64,000 nt of DNA. Origin: Agarophyton chilense. Lineage: Eukaryota > Rhodophyta > Florideophyceae > Gracilariales > Gracilariaceae. Location: NCBI GenBank assembly GCA_030374765.1, contig JARGXX010000138.1, forward strand, positions 496,001 to 560,000. Reading direction: 5' to 3'. Of the stretch, positions 10,561-22,929 are shown one piece after another. How positions within the stretch are numbered: position 1 is the first letter of the stretch; every line of letters starts with the position of its first letter. Position numbers and translations under genes: made by a program. The notes under the pieces are model-generated. The model saw nothing but the letters and a program-made list of their open reading frames with translations. It did not search any database and was not told where the DNA came from.

Positions 10561-12040
10561 GGCTTTCAGAAGCCTTGTTCAAAATTATTTGGCAATTGAA
10601 TGCAATTATCGCGTTGATTCATATTTTGCATCATATAAACCGCCATGGAGCTTCTAAAAAGAGAAATAAGATTTATTAGATTCGCAAAAACGGCTTTCAG
10701 AACTTTTTCTATATAGTATTCTTCGGAACTTACAATGACGGCACAAAAGCCGCAAATATCAATAGATGCTGATATGTCTCAATTGGATTGAAATATGATG
10801 TCTTTGCTATAGATGGATCGTAGAAAGCGGTATTTATTGAGCATGTGTAGCAGTATTCAACCTATATCTTCCCGCTTTTGTGAATGGTTGAGTACAGCCA
10901 ACGAGAGAGACCAGAAAGTTCTGCTTTCCATAACCATTTTTGACGTTTGCAAAGAGCAGTATATATTTTATTCAAGAATTGATGGACACAAGAGACCTCT
11001 TCAAGATAAATTACTTAATGAAAAAGTATGTGTAAAGTTTAAAAATGGTGTTTTTCTTAAATACGTCTTTTCGGGCACTTTTCGTGCTTGATGTTTGGAA
11101 TCTTTACAAAGCAGCATTTGGTAACACAATGACCTTTTCACCTCTTGATTACTCTTGTATTCTCCCAGGTAGACGAAAAGAAACCGACTGGGATACTACT
11201 TGAAATATAAAAAGAGCCTATAAAGAAGAAAAAGAAATGGAGTTTCCAAAACCCGCTAGTATCGGTCTTTGATAATGAAAACCAATCGTAAGCGCGGGAA
11301 ATTATATGATTCTTTACCATTTTCAACACAGAGCCAACGTTATAAAAACTACATACAAATTAAAATTTGTTCTTCCGAATGCAGAAAACCAACCATATGT
11401 ATCAGTTTATTCGTTACAATGGCACTGTTCGTGATTCTTTTCTAAATCATTTGCGTGAAAATCATCACATGAAGCAAAAAAACGAATCAATAACACTGAT
11501 TTTAGAATACCAATATGCAGTTCTAGTCGTTTTACTTTTTTTTTATTAAAAGGTTAACAGAAACGTTTAATTGACCTTTAACCTCTTTACTAATTATATC
11601 TAAAAGCCGTTCATCGCAATTTCGAAGCAAAAAAAAAAGGTTTTTATTTATCGAGAGAAAGAGCTACCTTGATGGAATGAGCCGTTTAAAGAAATCAGAG
11701 TTACAGGCAAACACATTTTCATGAAAAAGAGAAATGGGGAGGCAGTACAACATAGTATTACGCAAGCCAAGCTTTATATTTCCGAAAATTCTCAGTGACG
11801 CTTGTATTTGTATTTGAATACGTATCTTTTATTGTTTACCTGACTATAGGTTGCTTTTGTATTTGATCATGTTGACGTGAGCATACTATTCTACTTTATT
11901 ATTCTTACGTGTTCTTCTCATTGAGTTTAAAGAGAGGACTACTGGTTGGTTCTCTACAATCAATAGTCCTCAACTGATATCGTCTTGTTTTCACCAAACA
12001 TCACTGACGAATAAAAAGTCTGAAGTCAATTACGAAATAC
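10561..12040. other. AT-rich region with one unrecognised ORF
   Basis: No conserved domain. An ATG frame at 10813-11091 (92 codons) has two in-frame stops just upstream, beyond which the frame reaches another ATG at 10735, with TATATAG at about 10711. It may be the remnant of a small gene. The remainder is AT-rich with homopolymer runs. Confidence 0.4.
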
Positions 12041-12690
12041 CGATTCCTCATGGTTCCGATAATATCCTTAACTACGTGTTAAATGAGTTTTCAGACGAAA
12101 GTGAAGGAATCACGGGCAGCGATGAAGAATCAATATAAATTACTGAATCCCTGAAACCAAGTGATTTTCGCTGTAAATCACCAAAGTTCTAGAAAACCCA
12201 AGAAGAAAAAGTTGATGGTTTGAGGCAATGAGATACTTGGAAAGTTGTTAAACGTAGTGAATTTCCGAAAAATGCTAATATTATAGGATCGTTCGACTAC
12301 CAGGTATGGAATCACGATATTACCGAAGCCTACATTCAGAGAAATCAATAACTTACTCGGGTATACAAACGACCTCCCAAGGACATGGGTGTCCCTAAAT
12401 ATTGTCTCCTCCTTCTTACCAAGCCACTGTATGGTTTAGCAGGTGCCTGTGATTATTGAAATTTGACTACTTTGTCAAATCTACGAGAAAAACTTGAAAT
12501 GACCGCAATGAAAGGTGACATTTCCTGTTTCTTCAAGAAACATGAAGCTAATCTCTTTGGATTCATTAGATCATATGTTGACGACTCAGTCATTACTGTT
12601 GAAGATGATTTTATGAATTTCACAAACGAAACTCTCGAACTTTTTGAATCACGAGACAGAGTTGTTGGATCTTTCAAATTCGGTATAGGA
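12041..12690 (+). mobile_element. Ty1/copia reverse transcriptase fragment
   Basis: Broken plus-strand frames read in copia RT order: a GLRQ.DTWKVVKR start segment, an internal deletion, DITEAYIQ, YKRPPKDM, LLTKPLYGLAGACDY, then FIRSYVDDSVI with the intact YVDD catalytic motif. The downstream LFESRDRVVGSFKFG segment also matches the family. It ends abruptly at about 12685, where an unrelated dispersed repeat begins. Confidence 0.75.
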
Positions 12691-12758
12691 CAACGCTTGA
12701 AGCGGAGACACCACGAAGATGTTCTGGATCTTCCTCTGTTGAGAGACACGCCTCAGGC
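12686..12758 (+). repeat. 73-bp dispersed repeat, copy 1
   Basis: This block matches 56296-56368 at 71 of 73 positions in the same orientation and diverges on both sides. It starts TAGGACAACGCTTG and contains a 6-bp hairpin (GAAGAT/ATCTTC). Here it abuts a copia RT fragment. Strong conservation against decayed surroundings suggests the end of a mobile element or an RNA-level function. Confidence 0.8.
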
Positions 12759-13179
12759 CGTCGGCAGAGAGTAATGAGCTTATCGAGTCCAAGCGGGTGA
12801 AGTGGGAGGCCATCTCTGAGATGAAGGTAACCACAGTGAAGGTATTACATGAGTTTCCCTACGCCATCGCACAGTTTTTGACGATCATCGAACGGGTATT
12901 TCCTGTGAGGTGGACGCCGTGTTAGGTGTTCAGGAGTCGTTCAATTTCGGGGAATCCGTGAAGGGCTTGACATCCGCCAGTGGTACAGCCAGCCGCGGAA
13001 GCGAGAAACCCTTTACTATGGGGGGTGATAGTCTGGCCGCGGGGGCGATGAATGCACCAGCTTTCGCAAGAGTCTGCCAACCTGGAGGGGGTGTGGTTCG
13101 GTATCGGAGGGGAAACTTCTAGGTGAAAGTCTGGCGAGATTGAAATCTCACCGTCAACTTAGGGGAAGGGCAATGGACC
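12759..13179. other. GC-richer segment between the 73-bp repeat and the Harbinger element
   Basis: About 420 bp with no recognised coding potential (a 70-codon ATG frame at 12910-13122 is glycine-rich and unrecognised). It may be the body of the element headed by the 73-bp repeat, but it does not resemble the sequence after the second copy. Confidence 0.3.
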
Positions 13180-13248
13180 CTACGACCACCGAATATGGCT
13201 CAAATATGGCCGAAATGGGGACGAAATGTAGGCGTTTGAGGCGATAAT
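13180..13248 (+). repeat. Left terminal inverted repeat
   Basis: It pairs with 16192-16260, with about 10 mismatches in 68 positions. It contains the subterminal motif ATATGG twice. Confidence 0.85.
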
Positions 13249-13675
13249 GGAGAACTCCTGAAAACATAAAAACGCAAAATGTGCGTACATAGTTTGTGCA
13301 GTTTTGAACCATATGCCTGTTTCAGACCATCCAATTGAACGTGCTAGGTTGTAGTATTCCGCATCCTCCTTTTGCTTTTCGCCAACCCCAACCGGAACCC
13401 CAACTTCTCTACTCGCTATCAGAGGGGCTGCCTCACATCCATCTTTAACCCTTCCGCCCGCACCCTCACGCCACAAATTGCGCGTCGATAGCTCCACGAG
13501 GACGCGCACCGTCGCCACCACCGGTACTCTTCCCCAATCCGTCCCTTTGCAACTGCGCGCGCCAACCGTCACATACCACTCTTTCATCCCGTTTCCACAC
13601 GCGCGCACATATCGAATACGCCTGGCGCTACCGCAATTTCTAGCGTAAAACCTCTGGAGTGGAGTCGTAGAGACC

Positions 13676-14689
13676 ATGGCGACTGCGAGCCATGCCTATT
13701 CAGACACCCGATTTCTCGACCACTCCGCGTCAGCCACCGGCGCAGCTTCAGTAGCACCGTCGGTAGGCTACGGAGGACTTGAACCTCGTGTCGCCACTGC
13801 CTCGATCGCCGATCCGCCGACTCTCTCCGCCGCCCAAATTCCACGAGCGACCCCGAACGAACGAAATGGGGCGCGAAGATCGGGGCGTGGGCGCAGTCGA
13901 GGACGTCAGGTTCCTATTAGCGGACGCAGTAGACGTCGCAGATCTGGGGGATGGCCTACGGGCGGTCATGGCGCAACATTATCGGAGGGGGAGGTAAACT
14001 GCTTACTGGACACTATCGAGGAAACTCTACCGGCTTGTCAGGAGGAGTAGGATCGGATAGCTCGCACGCATGCCACGCGATTCCTAGAGGAAGGCCGCAC
14101 CGCTGACTCGCTGTGAAGAAAATTTTCACAGATGTACCGGTCACGAATGCCAACAGGGGACCCCCGTATACCTCCAGCTGTAATACGCGCAAATCTTTTG
14201 CGCGAGAAGATCACGGAACGACTCGACATGGGGGAGGAAGACGACGGAGACTACGAGGAAATGTTTGGTGGAGGGTATGGCGAGGACGTCGGTGATGTTG
14301 AGGATGGGAAGGGAGATGCAGGTATACAGGATGCAGTTGGTGGAGGAAGTAAATCCGCAAGACAGAGCAGTTCTCCATCCCCGGCTCTACTTGTTGGCAC
14401 AGAACAGAGCCTCGTGACTCGTAGAATGAAATGCCGCCGTCTTGAGGAGGGAGAAGGGGATCTCATGGATCTTTTTAAAGCCTCCCTCCTTCAGAACCGC
14501 GAGCGTCGCGAGAAGGAGAGGGAGAGGAGGGATCTGGAAAAGACGGAGGATCGCGAAAGAAGGGAAGAGGAGATGGTAGAGAGGGAGGCTAGAAGAAAGG
14601 AGAGGGAGGAGATCAGAAGAGAGGAGAAAGAGATGCGCCATCAAGCGCTAGGAGCAGAGAAAAGACGTCTGGAGGAGGACGGTATGTAG
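13676..14689 (+). pseudogene. Transposon ORF1, DUF6818-like DNA-binding protein
   Basis: One frame runs from an ATG in good context (ACCATGG) to TAG at 14687-14689, about 337 residues, interrupted by only two stops: TAG at 14048-14050 and TGA at 14114-14116. Around them the text reads LSEGEVNCLLDTIEETLP, then RFLEEGRTADSL, then KFSQMYRSRMPTGDP, which is the Myb/SANT-like DUF6818 pattern seen in oomycete and red algal proteins. Both stops are one C:G to T:A change from the expected codon (TGG in the EEW position, CGA in the L-R-K position). An Arg/Gly-rich N-terminal third and a Glu/Arg-rich coiled coil at the C-terminus flank the domain. The expected role is recognition of transposon ends together with the transposase. 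Confidence 0.7.
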
Positions 14690-14704
14690 CGTATGAAGTA
14701 TTTT

Positions 14705-15876
14705 TTATTCAATGTTGAGCATCTGGTTAGCGTTTCTACGAAGGTGAGGCATGAAGGTACTAAGAATCTGGTTCATTCTAACCATTCTAGTCGCGTAGTT
14801 GAATAAGTAGAAAACCAAGTTGAGAATCAGTCTGAGTTCTCCTCTTTCCTCATAAATGAATCTATCTTTAAGGCGAAGGAAGGTTCCTTGAAATGAATGC
14901 ATTCCCCATCCTTAGGCTTGTCTCGCAGAGGTGGCATGTCGAGCCTTAACGACTGTAGTGTAGAAGTCAGTAAGAGGGACATTCTGGGACGACTTGATTA
15001 GAAAGGGATGTGTGGCTCGACAAAAGGCTGAATCGACGACACAGGTTCCTCTCGTGCGGGTTAACGTTTCCTCAAGCTTCTTATAAATAGACCTTCATTC
15101 CGAAATGGTAGAATCGTGCATGGAGCCCGGAGCGTTGATTGCACAAGCAATTACGACACGACTAGGAGCGATAACGAAAACATGCCCAACATAGTGGTAA
15201 TGGGTACAGCCATTGTAAAACATGTTTTGAATGACATGATCGCCTGCCTGCTGTCACAGAAGCTTCAAGCCGTCAGCTACTGCATATAAATCGGATAGAA
15301 AAGGGTACTTTGCTGCAAAAGAAGCTTGGCATATAGAAATGTCTTCATCTGTAGGCATCCGTATAGCAGCGTTCGGCTCTTTAGAGAAAACTTTAGTAGA
15401 ATCCGTCTCCCAAAGCGTAGAAATATACTAGTAACAAACGCAGTAGTCCCAAAAATCATGCAAAGAACAATCTCCGATCCTCGTGTCCGGTACCACGAAA
15501 GCGTCAGATCCAAGCACTGCAGACGTGTCATTCATTGGGGCCTTCCTCGTCTCACTGCCCGTGGGAAAAGCATCTTAATTCTTCTGTTAGCACTGTAGGG
15601 CGAGTAGAAGGAATATACTTCTTCGAGCGGAAACAAGAGGGTCTGAAAACGTCTATGATCTAGCCAGATAAGCTTGACAAGGGCCTGATTTTGCCCAGAC
15701 CCCAATGAGGTCATAAAAGCTGATTGCGATGGTGCTTGGAGAGCGACTCGTGTGATGCGCTGGTCGCGGTGGTAGCAGGCTGCATCCGATATTATATTCT
15801 TGAAAAGAAGTCTCGGTGGGCTAACTCTCCGGCGATGTTGGAGAGTGATGAGAAGTTGATGGTAAATAGAGGCCAT
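14705..15876 (-). pseudogene. Harbinger-type DDE transposase (DDE_Tnp_4), decayed
   Basis: Minus-strand pieces, read from 15876 downward, give about 390 codons in three frames. They are an N-terminal segment with QALVKLIWLDHRRFQTLLFP; then DEDISICQASFAAKYPFLSD followed by YAVADGLKLL (first Asp); NMFYNG.THYHYVGHVF; INAPGSMHDSTISE (second Asp); CVVDSAFCRATHPFLIK; and a C-terminal part with FQGTFLRLKDRF, YEERGE and LILNLVFYLFN. This is the order of PIF/Harbinger transposases; the third acidic residue would lie just before the FQG segment. Stops and at least two frameshifts make it inactive. It is divergent from ORF1. Confidence 0.8.
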
Positions 15877-16191
15877 GTTTGTAGCGGTCAGTTGAAAGTT
15901 GTTCCGCGTAGAACTTGTTTCAAAGTGGGCAAGACTTTGAAACGGCTACTCGCAGAAAACTACATCTCATTTCCGTGGCCTTTTCGAGTACTAAAGTAAA
16001 ATGTGCGTACTATTTCGCGTGGACTAATTTATGTTTTCAGGTATCCTCCAATCTGTTATACCACGTAAATGGTGATGATGAGCACATCTTGTTCAGTTTG
16101 AAGTCCATATTTCGGCGATATTTCGGCCATTTTTCAGACTGTTTCTGAAAAAGCCTAATTTCTCATCTTTCTTAATTATACTTTCTGACAG

Positions 16192-16260
16192 ATTTTCGAC
16201 CTAAACGCTTACAATACGTCCCCATGTCGGCCATATTTGGGCCATATTCGGTGCTCGTAG
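16192..16260 (-). repeat. Right terminal inverted repeat
   Basis: The reverse complement of the left repeat, carrying the same CTACGA outer end and the GGGGACG inner block. Confidence 0.85.
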
Positions 16261-17099
16261 TTGTAATTTCGAAGTCTCTCTCGTTGTTGTCAAAGAAGGC
16301 TTTCAAGCCGGCGAAGTGACGGAGAATCTAGTGTTCCCCAATGCTCGCCGTCCGGAGTCAGGTGAAACTGATCGGTAAAAACGAGCTTAGGGTCCTCTGC
16401 ATCTTCTCTCTACGGATCAAAGAATAGTAAGAATCGTCTAAGAGGAAGAGTTTTTAAGTGAACGTACCAAATCGAGCGATTTGTGCATGCGCTGTGGTCG
16501 AAGAACGGTGCAGAGAGCGGGTGTGCAGGTCTAGTCACGTTTTTAATCCCGGAATGGTGCGTCAGTTTGCTAACCAACGAGCACTCGTTCTCTCCTTCTC
16601 CGGATGGTGGTTTCTACCTAGTTTCTTCCCTTTTCCTGTAGTAGCTCGTTTCTCAGGCAGTTATGCCGCCACTAATGCCAGTGAATGTGGTGCTGGAAAT
16701 TGTGTGCCGGGGGCTCGCTTGTGTCGTTGGGGCGAGTATAATCATGGCACAGGATGCGAGACATTATGTTGTGTGGAGTATACATATGGCCAATCACTCG
16801 TTCTACTACCTCTGAGGTGGTTCTGAGTGGGGATGTTGCGGAGCTCGGAGGAGTTGTTTGATTGGGCAATGGTTGAGAACTGTCTACAGTATGTGATTGA
16901 GTGGCGGTAAGAGGAGCAGAACAGTCCTATTCAGAATAGATGAGCGCCGAGCAGGGTCGTACGATGGGGCGGGGCGCACCTAGGGGCCTCGGATCTTGGT
17001 GACACGATCCATGCTGACGGGATCGTTGATACCGTCTTCATTTATTGCTACCACGTCTTTCCTATCGGAAACTACTTTAAAAGGCTAAGCCGTTTTGGA
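16261..17099. other. Spacer between the Harbinger element and a Ty3 relic
   Basis: No recognised gene. A plus frame at 16458-16826 starts at a non-ATG codon and resembles nothing. It may contain the C-terminal tail or LTR of the Ty3 relic that follows. Confidence 0.35.
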
Positions 17100-20000
17100 G
17101 GGTAGAATAAGCTACATTTGTTTCTCGTCGGTAAGGTCTTCGCTGCCGTTGTGGTAATTGGGACTCTCGACGAAGACTTCATCCCCTTCTTACAAGCTTT
17201 GTGGACGCCACACGGATTTATCGAAGTCAGACTTATATCGGTGTTGCGTGATACTCAGCTTGTGACGAGCGGTCTGGAGCGTAGGCTTAACGAGCTTAAG
17301 TGTATACCGTGTCATCTGAACCGTTGTCCGTTGTGTCGGGGTTGCCGGATCCCATGCGGAACTGGTCTTATTCAGAACTATGCCGGGCTGAGTTCTTGTA
17401 AGCACCGCGACAAACGGTGATGTACAAACCAAGCGGTGCACCTGCAAATCGTAAATGTACGTCAGCGGATGTTCGTACACGCGCTAGTTCAGTTGGTGGT
17501 CGGCTGTGTAATGCCGCATGTGTTGTAACAGTGTCCGATTAAACTGTTAGGCCTGCCCATTTTCCGTGGGTGATACGCTGCTTTATGGACGTTTTTAACG
17601 CCAGGTGTGGTGCACACGGACTCAAAAACTTTTGAAAATCACTGCCTACTGTCATCAGTTAGAAAGAAGTTGGCGATACTGTAAGGACCACACAGTGATT
17701 CAAGAAGGCTTTGGTGGCAACTCCTCACAGGTTTGGTCTTAATGTATATGGAGAAGCCTACCTAGCGGGGTTTAGACATTCGGAGTTAGGCACTTGGCTT
17801 GGGCATTCTGAATTGGTAGCTCCTTCATTCACCGTTTGAGGTCCACTGTCTCTCTCGATTTGGGGGAGGTAATCAGGGGCAGCGCTGCGAAGGTTATTGT
17901 TAAACTCAATTGGACAGGATTCTCGGAGGGTCAACAGAGAAGAGCTACGTCTCTGAGCTCTCGACCTGAGGAGCCCACATTCATGCCATTTTGAACCGTT
18001 TGATGTGCTACCGTAATACGGCCAATTGAGATCGTATACTGTACACCATCTTGTCCATTCGTGACGGTGTGGGCTGATGCCTTCAATTCATTATAGAATC
18101 TCTCTAATTTGGGTAGAAAATTCGAATATATATATCTATCGATAGTTTCGTTGTCAGCTTCTTCACCCGGGTGTGGTCTTGGATCTGAAGTTGCGTCGTC
18201 AATGTAAATATACTTTCCCGTAGAGACCGAGACCGCTTGGATAACCCGACGATAGTAGTCAGCCTTTTACTGCTTCTGAGCTTCTGTTAGGTGACTATCT
18301 GTATGTTTGCGAGCCCTCTTCAATATCACAAGGATAATTCTCTTGACCTGCGCAATGGTCAGTTCGCCAGCTGCTTTGTTGGTTCTATGATTCTCCTACA
18401 TTACAATACCTGTTGGGTTTTGCGAAAGAAACAAGTCAATGGTGGTGTCCTTTGTGAACCGGTGTACCTGAAGGTTGTCGGAGTATTTGGGCAGTTGCCA
18501 CAGCTTTTTAGTACCAGTTAAGGGCTCGTTTGTATAGTGTCGGACCCTAGATATCTTGGTTCTGTTAAAAATCTCAACCTGTTTGTTGGTCTGTGGGTGG
18601 AAGGCACTAATGATAATGTGCTAAGTTTCCAAGGGATTATAAATGGCTACAAAGAACTACGATTGAAATTTTGAACCATTACCTGTAAGTAACTATAATG
18701 GAGCACCCACCATAAGGGTAGAACTTATTGCTTTAGGAAATATAACTCCAGCATGGTTGACTACATATTCTTTAAATGTATGGCTCTGGTGAGCTTCGAA
18801 AACTTGTCCATGATCCTCAGGATTTTATGGTACCCAGTTTTTGTCTTGAAAAGTGGTCTTAGAAGGTCTATCTCCACAAATTACAGCGGACCCGCTGCAG
18901 GAAGCTGCTTGAGGTATTTGGGAGGCTTCTCAAAACCCCCACGAATACGAACAAATGACTCGTATTGAAGTAAAAACATATAAAGTTCGTAGCCTGTTTG
19001 AGGCCAGAATAACCGTTGCATTGAAATAAAATTCGTCCTATTAGAGCGTGGGTGTCTCGATAATCGCGGGTTATGCGCAAGATACAAGACTCTCGGTCTA
19101 ATCACCTTCGGAATCACTTTTTGAAGGCAACGATACCCGCTTTTTCACCCCAAAAGGAAACAGTTGTGTTCCACATCGAGGTCTGAGCCGTTGAAAACAA
19201 TTTGGTCAGCCACGACCTTTTAGTTTGCACCTTGGACTAGTTCTCTTAAGTATTTTTCCCGGGTTACAGGCCCGACGTTCTTCTTTAAGGGTCATTATCT
19301 GCACTGCATATGAGTGTTTGGAAAAGCACCGTCCTCAGGTGGGTCTCGCTGTCCTTCTAGATGTTCGCCGATACCAAGTCTGTTGGAGCATAAGCTCTGT
19401 GGTTCTTGATACTAGGACGATTCCGCACGTCTCATTTGAACTCTGACAGTCTCAACCTCTACGATACAGTCTACCAGACGCATCGAAACGTTCAAGTATC
19501 CAACCCAACGTATCATGGTATGTGCGGAACGGAATGCGCTCACAATTCAGGTAAGGACGGAGAATCAACATGTTGCATACTACTGCCAGGCATTCCTTTT
19601 CGGTTACGGTCGTGAAGAAGAAACATTTGAACAGATGTAGCTTCACTCCTATCTCTGTCAGGAGGTTGGGTACAGTTCGAACGATGTCATAGTGCTCCTC
19701 TACAGATCTGGAATAGAGGTCATTTATCTCGATTTGCTTCACGTACACGCATTTTCCAATAACCATAGTTTGCATCCATCGTGGTAAATAGCTGTGCATC
19801 TTTTACAGAGTCGATGCACTCATTTATTATCTATGTCGGTTCGAATTACTGAAGGTCACGGTTTCGAGCATTCTGTAGTTCACACAAAGATTAATACGCT
19901 TATTCAGTTTTTTTCGAAACCAGAACCATAGGACTAGCGCAGTCTGACTTGACTGGTTCTATCACCGTTTTTTTGGAGCATTCGATTTACTTATTTGAAT

Positions 20001-20150
20001 TCAATCTCTTCAGCTCTTAGAACTGCACCGTATTGATGCCGATATATCGATTTTGATTTAGGGCGGAGCTCAATGCGATATTGTTCGCCCTTAATCTTTC
20101 AAGACGGCCTGTCCACATGGTTTCGAACTCCTAAAAGAGACACACAGTAC
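17100..20150 (-). mobile_element. Ty3/gypsy pol relic, heavily decayed
   Basis: Read on the minus strand from about 20100 downward: reverse transcriptase scraps (IEPVKSDCASPMVLVSKK, then TTMDANYGYWK), RNase H (TEKECLAVV, LRPYL, DTLGWILERFDASGRL), an H2C2-type zinc-finger region and LPAAGPL near 18880-19110, an integrase core segment with KFSKL near 18780, and the post-integrase part at 17190-17480 (TADHQLN region, PTLQTARHKLSITQHRYKSD). Stops and frameshifts occur throughout. Orientation is opposite to the 28.9-35 kb element, and it looks older. No LTR pair was located. Confidence 0.75.
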
Positions 20151-21447
20151 GGCCTCGCAGTTCTGCGTTGCCTTCACTGATCTGGACTGTATAGATTCAT
20201 TTCCTCTGAGGGTCAAGTTCCGGTTACCATTGCCTTTTCACCGATAGGGTGTCCCCCCTTGCTCCTCAGTCCCCAGTGTCTGGAGGTGGAGCAAGGGTGA
20301 GGTTCAGTTTGCAGCGCCGGCGGCATTGTGCCAGGTGGCAATCGTCTATTGCACACCCCGCCTTGGCACGATACAATATAAACTTGATTTTTAGAGTGCG
20401 GCCCAATGCTCAACAACCTAAGCGCGATATTTTTTTGCGCATCTTCCTCGCAGGCCAGTTATCTCAACAAATCTTCATTGCGTGCCCTCAGCGTTTTACA
20501 AGTACCCCTCTATTTCCATTTGAGAGCCGCGAACGTGACATAACGCCAAATGTGCGACGTCACTGCTTCCATCTATAAGTGTGAAACCTTAACGCGGCAC
20601 TCGACGTGTCACCTCTCTCCGGACAGCGTGGACGACTTCCGTTCGGGTCAATCCATCGATGTCTTGCACTAAGCAGACAGTGCACAGATCTGTTGGCAGA
20701 AAACCCACACGGAGCCAGCTCGCAGGCAAAACGGCAAAAATCATAAGCTAGACGTATCTTGACCAATACCTTAGCAAGAATAATGTGAAGCTTTTTTTCA
20801 AAACAGCAGCGCGACGATAGAAACACATAGGCCATTATATTCGAAGGCAGCAACAACCTCGGGCGATCTAGCAAAAACGAAGCCATTATTTTGCTCGGGC
20901 GCAAAATAAGTCGTTTTATCCGGCAGTTGCGTGGCACTCAGTTTGAATGGTTGATGCTGTTTCGATTGGGCCTTACAGAGGCTTCGGATGACGACGAAGA
21001 TTCCGATTTCAGAATTGAGTACGACAACTGGATGATCGAGAAGGTAGGGTTGTCAAGAGGAGGTCGTGGTGAGATTAAGGACCAATGTTATGCTCTGCAG
21101 CATGACACTAACGTATTGTGTCGCATAGATATGCATACGTTCCGAATCGAGTACAGTCAGGCAGTCAGAGGTGGTGGGTCGGGAAGTAGGGTGACCTATA
21201 ATTGCGAACGCAACATGGTTATTAATCGAGTGTAGAAGTATCATATGGATTCAAGGCAGGTTGCTCACGAATACTGTGTTGGATTAGACCCTTCTTTCAG
21301 GCACATTGCGCATAGTCGCGTAGTGCCCTTGCTCCCAGAGAGAAAGAATGGGAAACGCGCTCGCAACAGGAAGAAACGTCCTCACCAAGACGGTTCCTTG
21401 AACAGAGTTTGCAAGCTTTTCCTTGTTAGATCCTAGGTTTCAGGGTT
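20151..21447. other. Region without a recognised gene between two retroelements
   Basis: A plus frame at 20891-21235 opens at TTG and contains an acidic stretch but has no ATG or known motif; an ATG frame at 21245-21436 is short and basic. It probably includes LTR or gag debris of the flanking elements. Confidence 0.35.
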
Positions 21448-22110
21448 TCATGTCCCAAGATTTTGGCTCATAGTAGATATGATACATTTTCTGAGTATCC
21501 CTGGAAACATAGCTTGGTTCAATTGAGTAAATGAATAATGATAGCCCTTTTTCGACGCGTGGGCTAAGCTTAGACTTCCTGCTATCCAATGCATCGAGGA
21601 TATGTCTCCAGCTTCGAAGGAGTCACGGAGGCGCGACATAGTGGGGCGCAATCGGTAGTCCCGGTATTAGTAAAGGGTAGTAATCGTTGAGTTCAAACCA
21701 AGTGAGTCGACGTAAAGGACGAGCGAACCAAAATCCGATGCAAGAACTTACATGCATTCTCTAAGTAGTATGCATCTATCTGCAGATTCTGCTGCCGCAA
21801 AAATTTCGGCACCAATTGAACTAAAGGATATGCGTCCTTGCTTCGCGCTATTCCATTCGACGATGAGGTACGAAAATTTCTTACCTTGGGAGAAGGCGAT
21901 GCCACTGATGTAGCCAGCTTGACCGTAGGATTTATTTCCAGTGCTGGTGTCAGAGAACGTCAATACGTGGAAAGCGTTCATGTTATCTGAAACCATCGGG
22001 GATCTCGGAGCCATGTACTTCACGATTGGACGGAGCTTAAGGACGAGATTGAGGATCTGGTTTGCCTGCAAAAGATGCCTAACATGCATCTCTGAGATCA
22101 GCTGCTGCAT
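21448..22110 (-). pseudogene. copia RNase H
   Basis: SDTSTGNKSYGQAGYISGIAF, SSIGAEIFAAAESADRCILL, SRLRDSFEAGDISSMHWI and SLSLAHASKK follow in the family order, with breaks between pieces. The expected ADALTK end is corrupted to AHASKK. Confidence 0.75.
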
Positions 22111-22880
22111 GAAACTAGCAGCGTACGCTGCTTAAGGCAGCACACCATGGCCGAGATAGTTGAGTTTTGCAGCAAGAGACTAGACTTCTCGGACTTCTCG
22201 TTGGGTGCATAGAAGCTAGGACTGCTTCCTCCTATCCCTCGAGATCGGAACGGGGGAGAGTTTTTCCATAAACTCTGCCATGGAGATCTCGATCGAAAAG
22301 TCTTCATATTTCCGAATCCAAAGGCGGCTGAAGATAATCTCTTTCTTGAAAAGTGCTCTGCCAACCTTGAAACGAGCTGAGAGAGCCTTGGAGAATGTAT
22401 TAATTTCACTCTTTGATGCGACAAGGAGAAGATCGTCCAGCAATTTGGCCAGGAGTAGAGATATACGTCCATGGTTGTCCGACAATATGAACATCTGTGG
22501 AATACCAAGGAGAGTACGGAATCCGTACTCACACAGCCATTGATCGATACACAGCTTTCATAGACGCCCGGACTCTACGAGGCCATACGCAGGCTTGAGT
22601 AGATTCCATACTTCGTCTACGAACTGTGTCCATCACTTTGGAGGCCGCATGTACATATCTCGTTTGAGGTCGCCTGATTGCAAATACGCTCTAGAGATGT
22701 CAATGCTTCCAAGGGTGAATTGTATTAAAGTTTGAATGGAAAGCAGAAGTCTGATGCAGGTGAATTGAGCCGTAGAGGAGTCAGATCGAATGTTATCCTT
22801 TTGGAAATCCCTGTTCCCACGGGGTACCAGACGGCACTTGAGCTTGAGCTTACCACTCTCTCCGTCGAGCTTCGTCACGA
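22110..22880 (-). pseudogene. copia reverse transcriptase
   Basis: LKCRLVPRGNRD, SSTAQFTCIRLLLSI, FTLGSIDISRAYLQSG and MYMRPPK (22633-22878) mark RT motifs. The next piece, in another frame, has LLAKLLDDLLLVASK, where the catalytic YVDD box reads LLDD, keeping both Asp. At least one frameshift splits the domain. Confidence 0.75.
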
Positions 22881-22929
22881 AGAAGTGATGAGAGGAGATA
22901 ATATTTGCATTTCGCGGGAGTCCTTTGTT

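Larger units (their letters stand above)
13180..16260. mobile_element. Harbinger/PIF-like DNA transposon (about 3.08 kb)
   Basis: The two ends are inverted repeats. Reading inward from 13180 and, on the other strand, from 16260, both begin CTACGA.CACCGAATATGG and match at about 58 of 68 positions. Between them lie two divergently arranged coding relics, an ORF1 on plus and a DDE transposase on minus, the classic PIF/Harbinger layout. The 3-bp flanks (ACC and TTG) do not match, so the target duplication is lost or the ends extend slightly differently. Both ORFs carry stops, so this copy is not autonomous. Confidence 0.85.

Noticed and set aside
13180-13677. 165-codon minus-strand frame at the left end of the Harbinger element
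   Set aside because: It overlaps the TIR and the ORF1 leader, has no motif, and the element's coding genes are already accounted for.
20891-21235. 114-codon plus-strand ORF between the Ty3 and copia relics
   Set aside because: It begins at TTG, has no family resemblance and no promoter signal; not listed as a gene.
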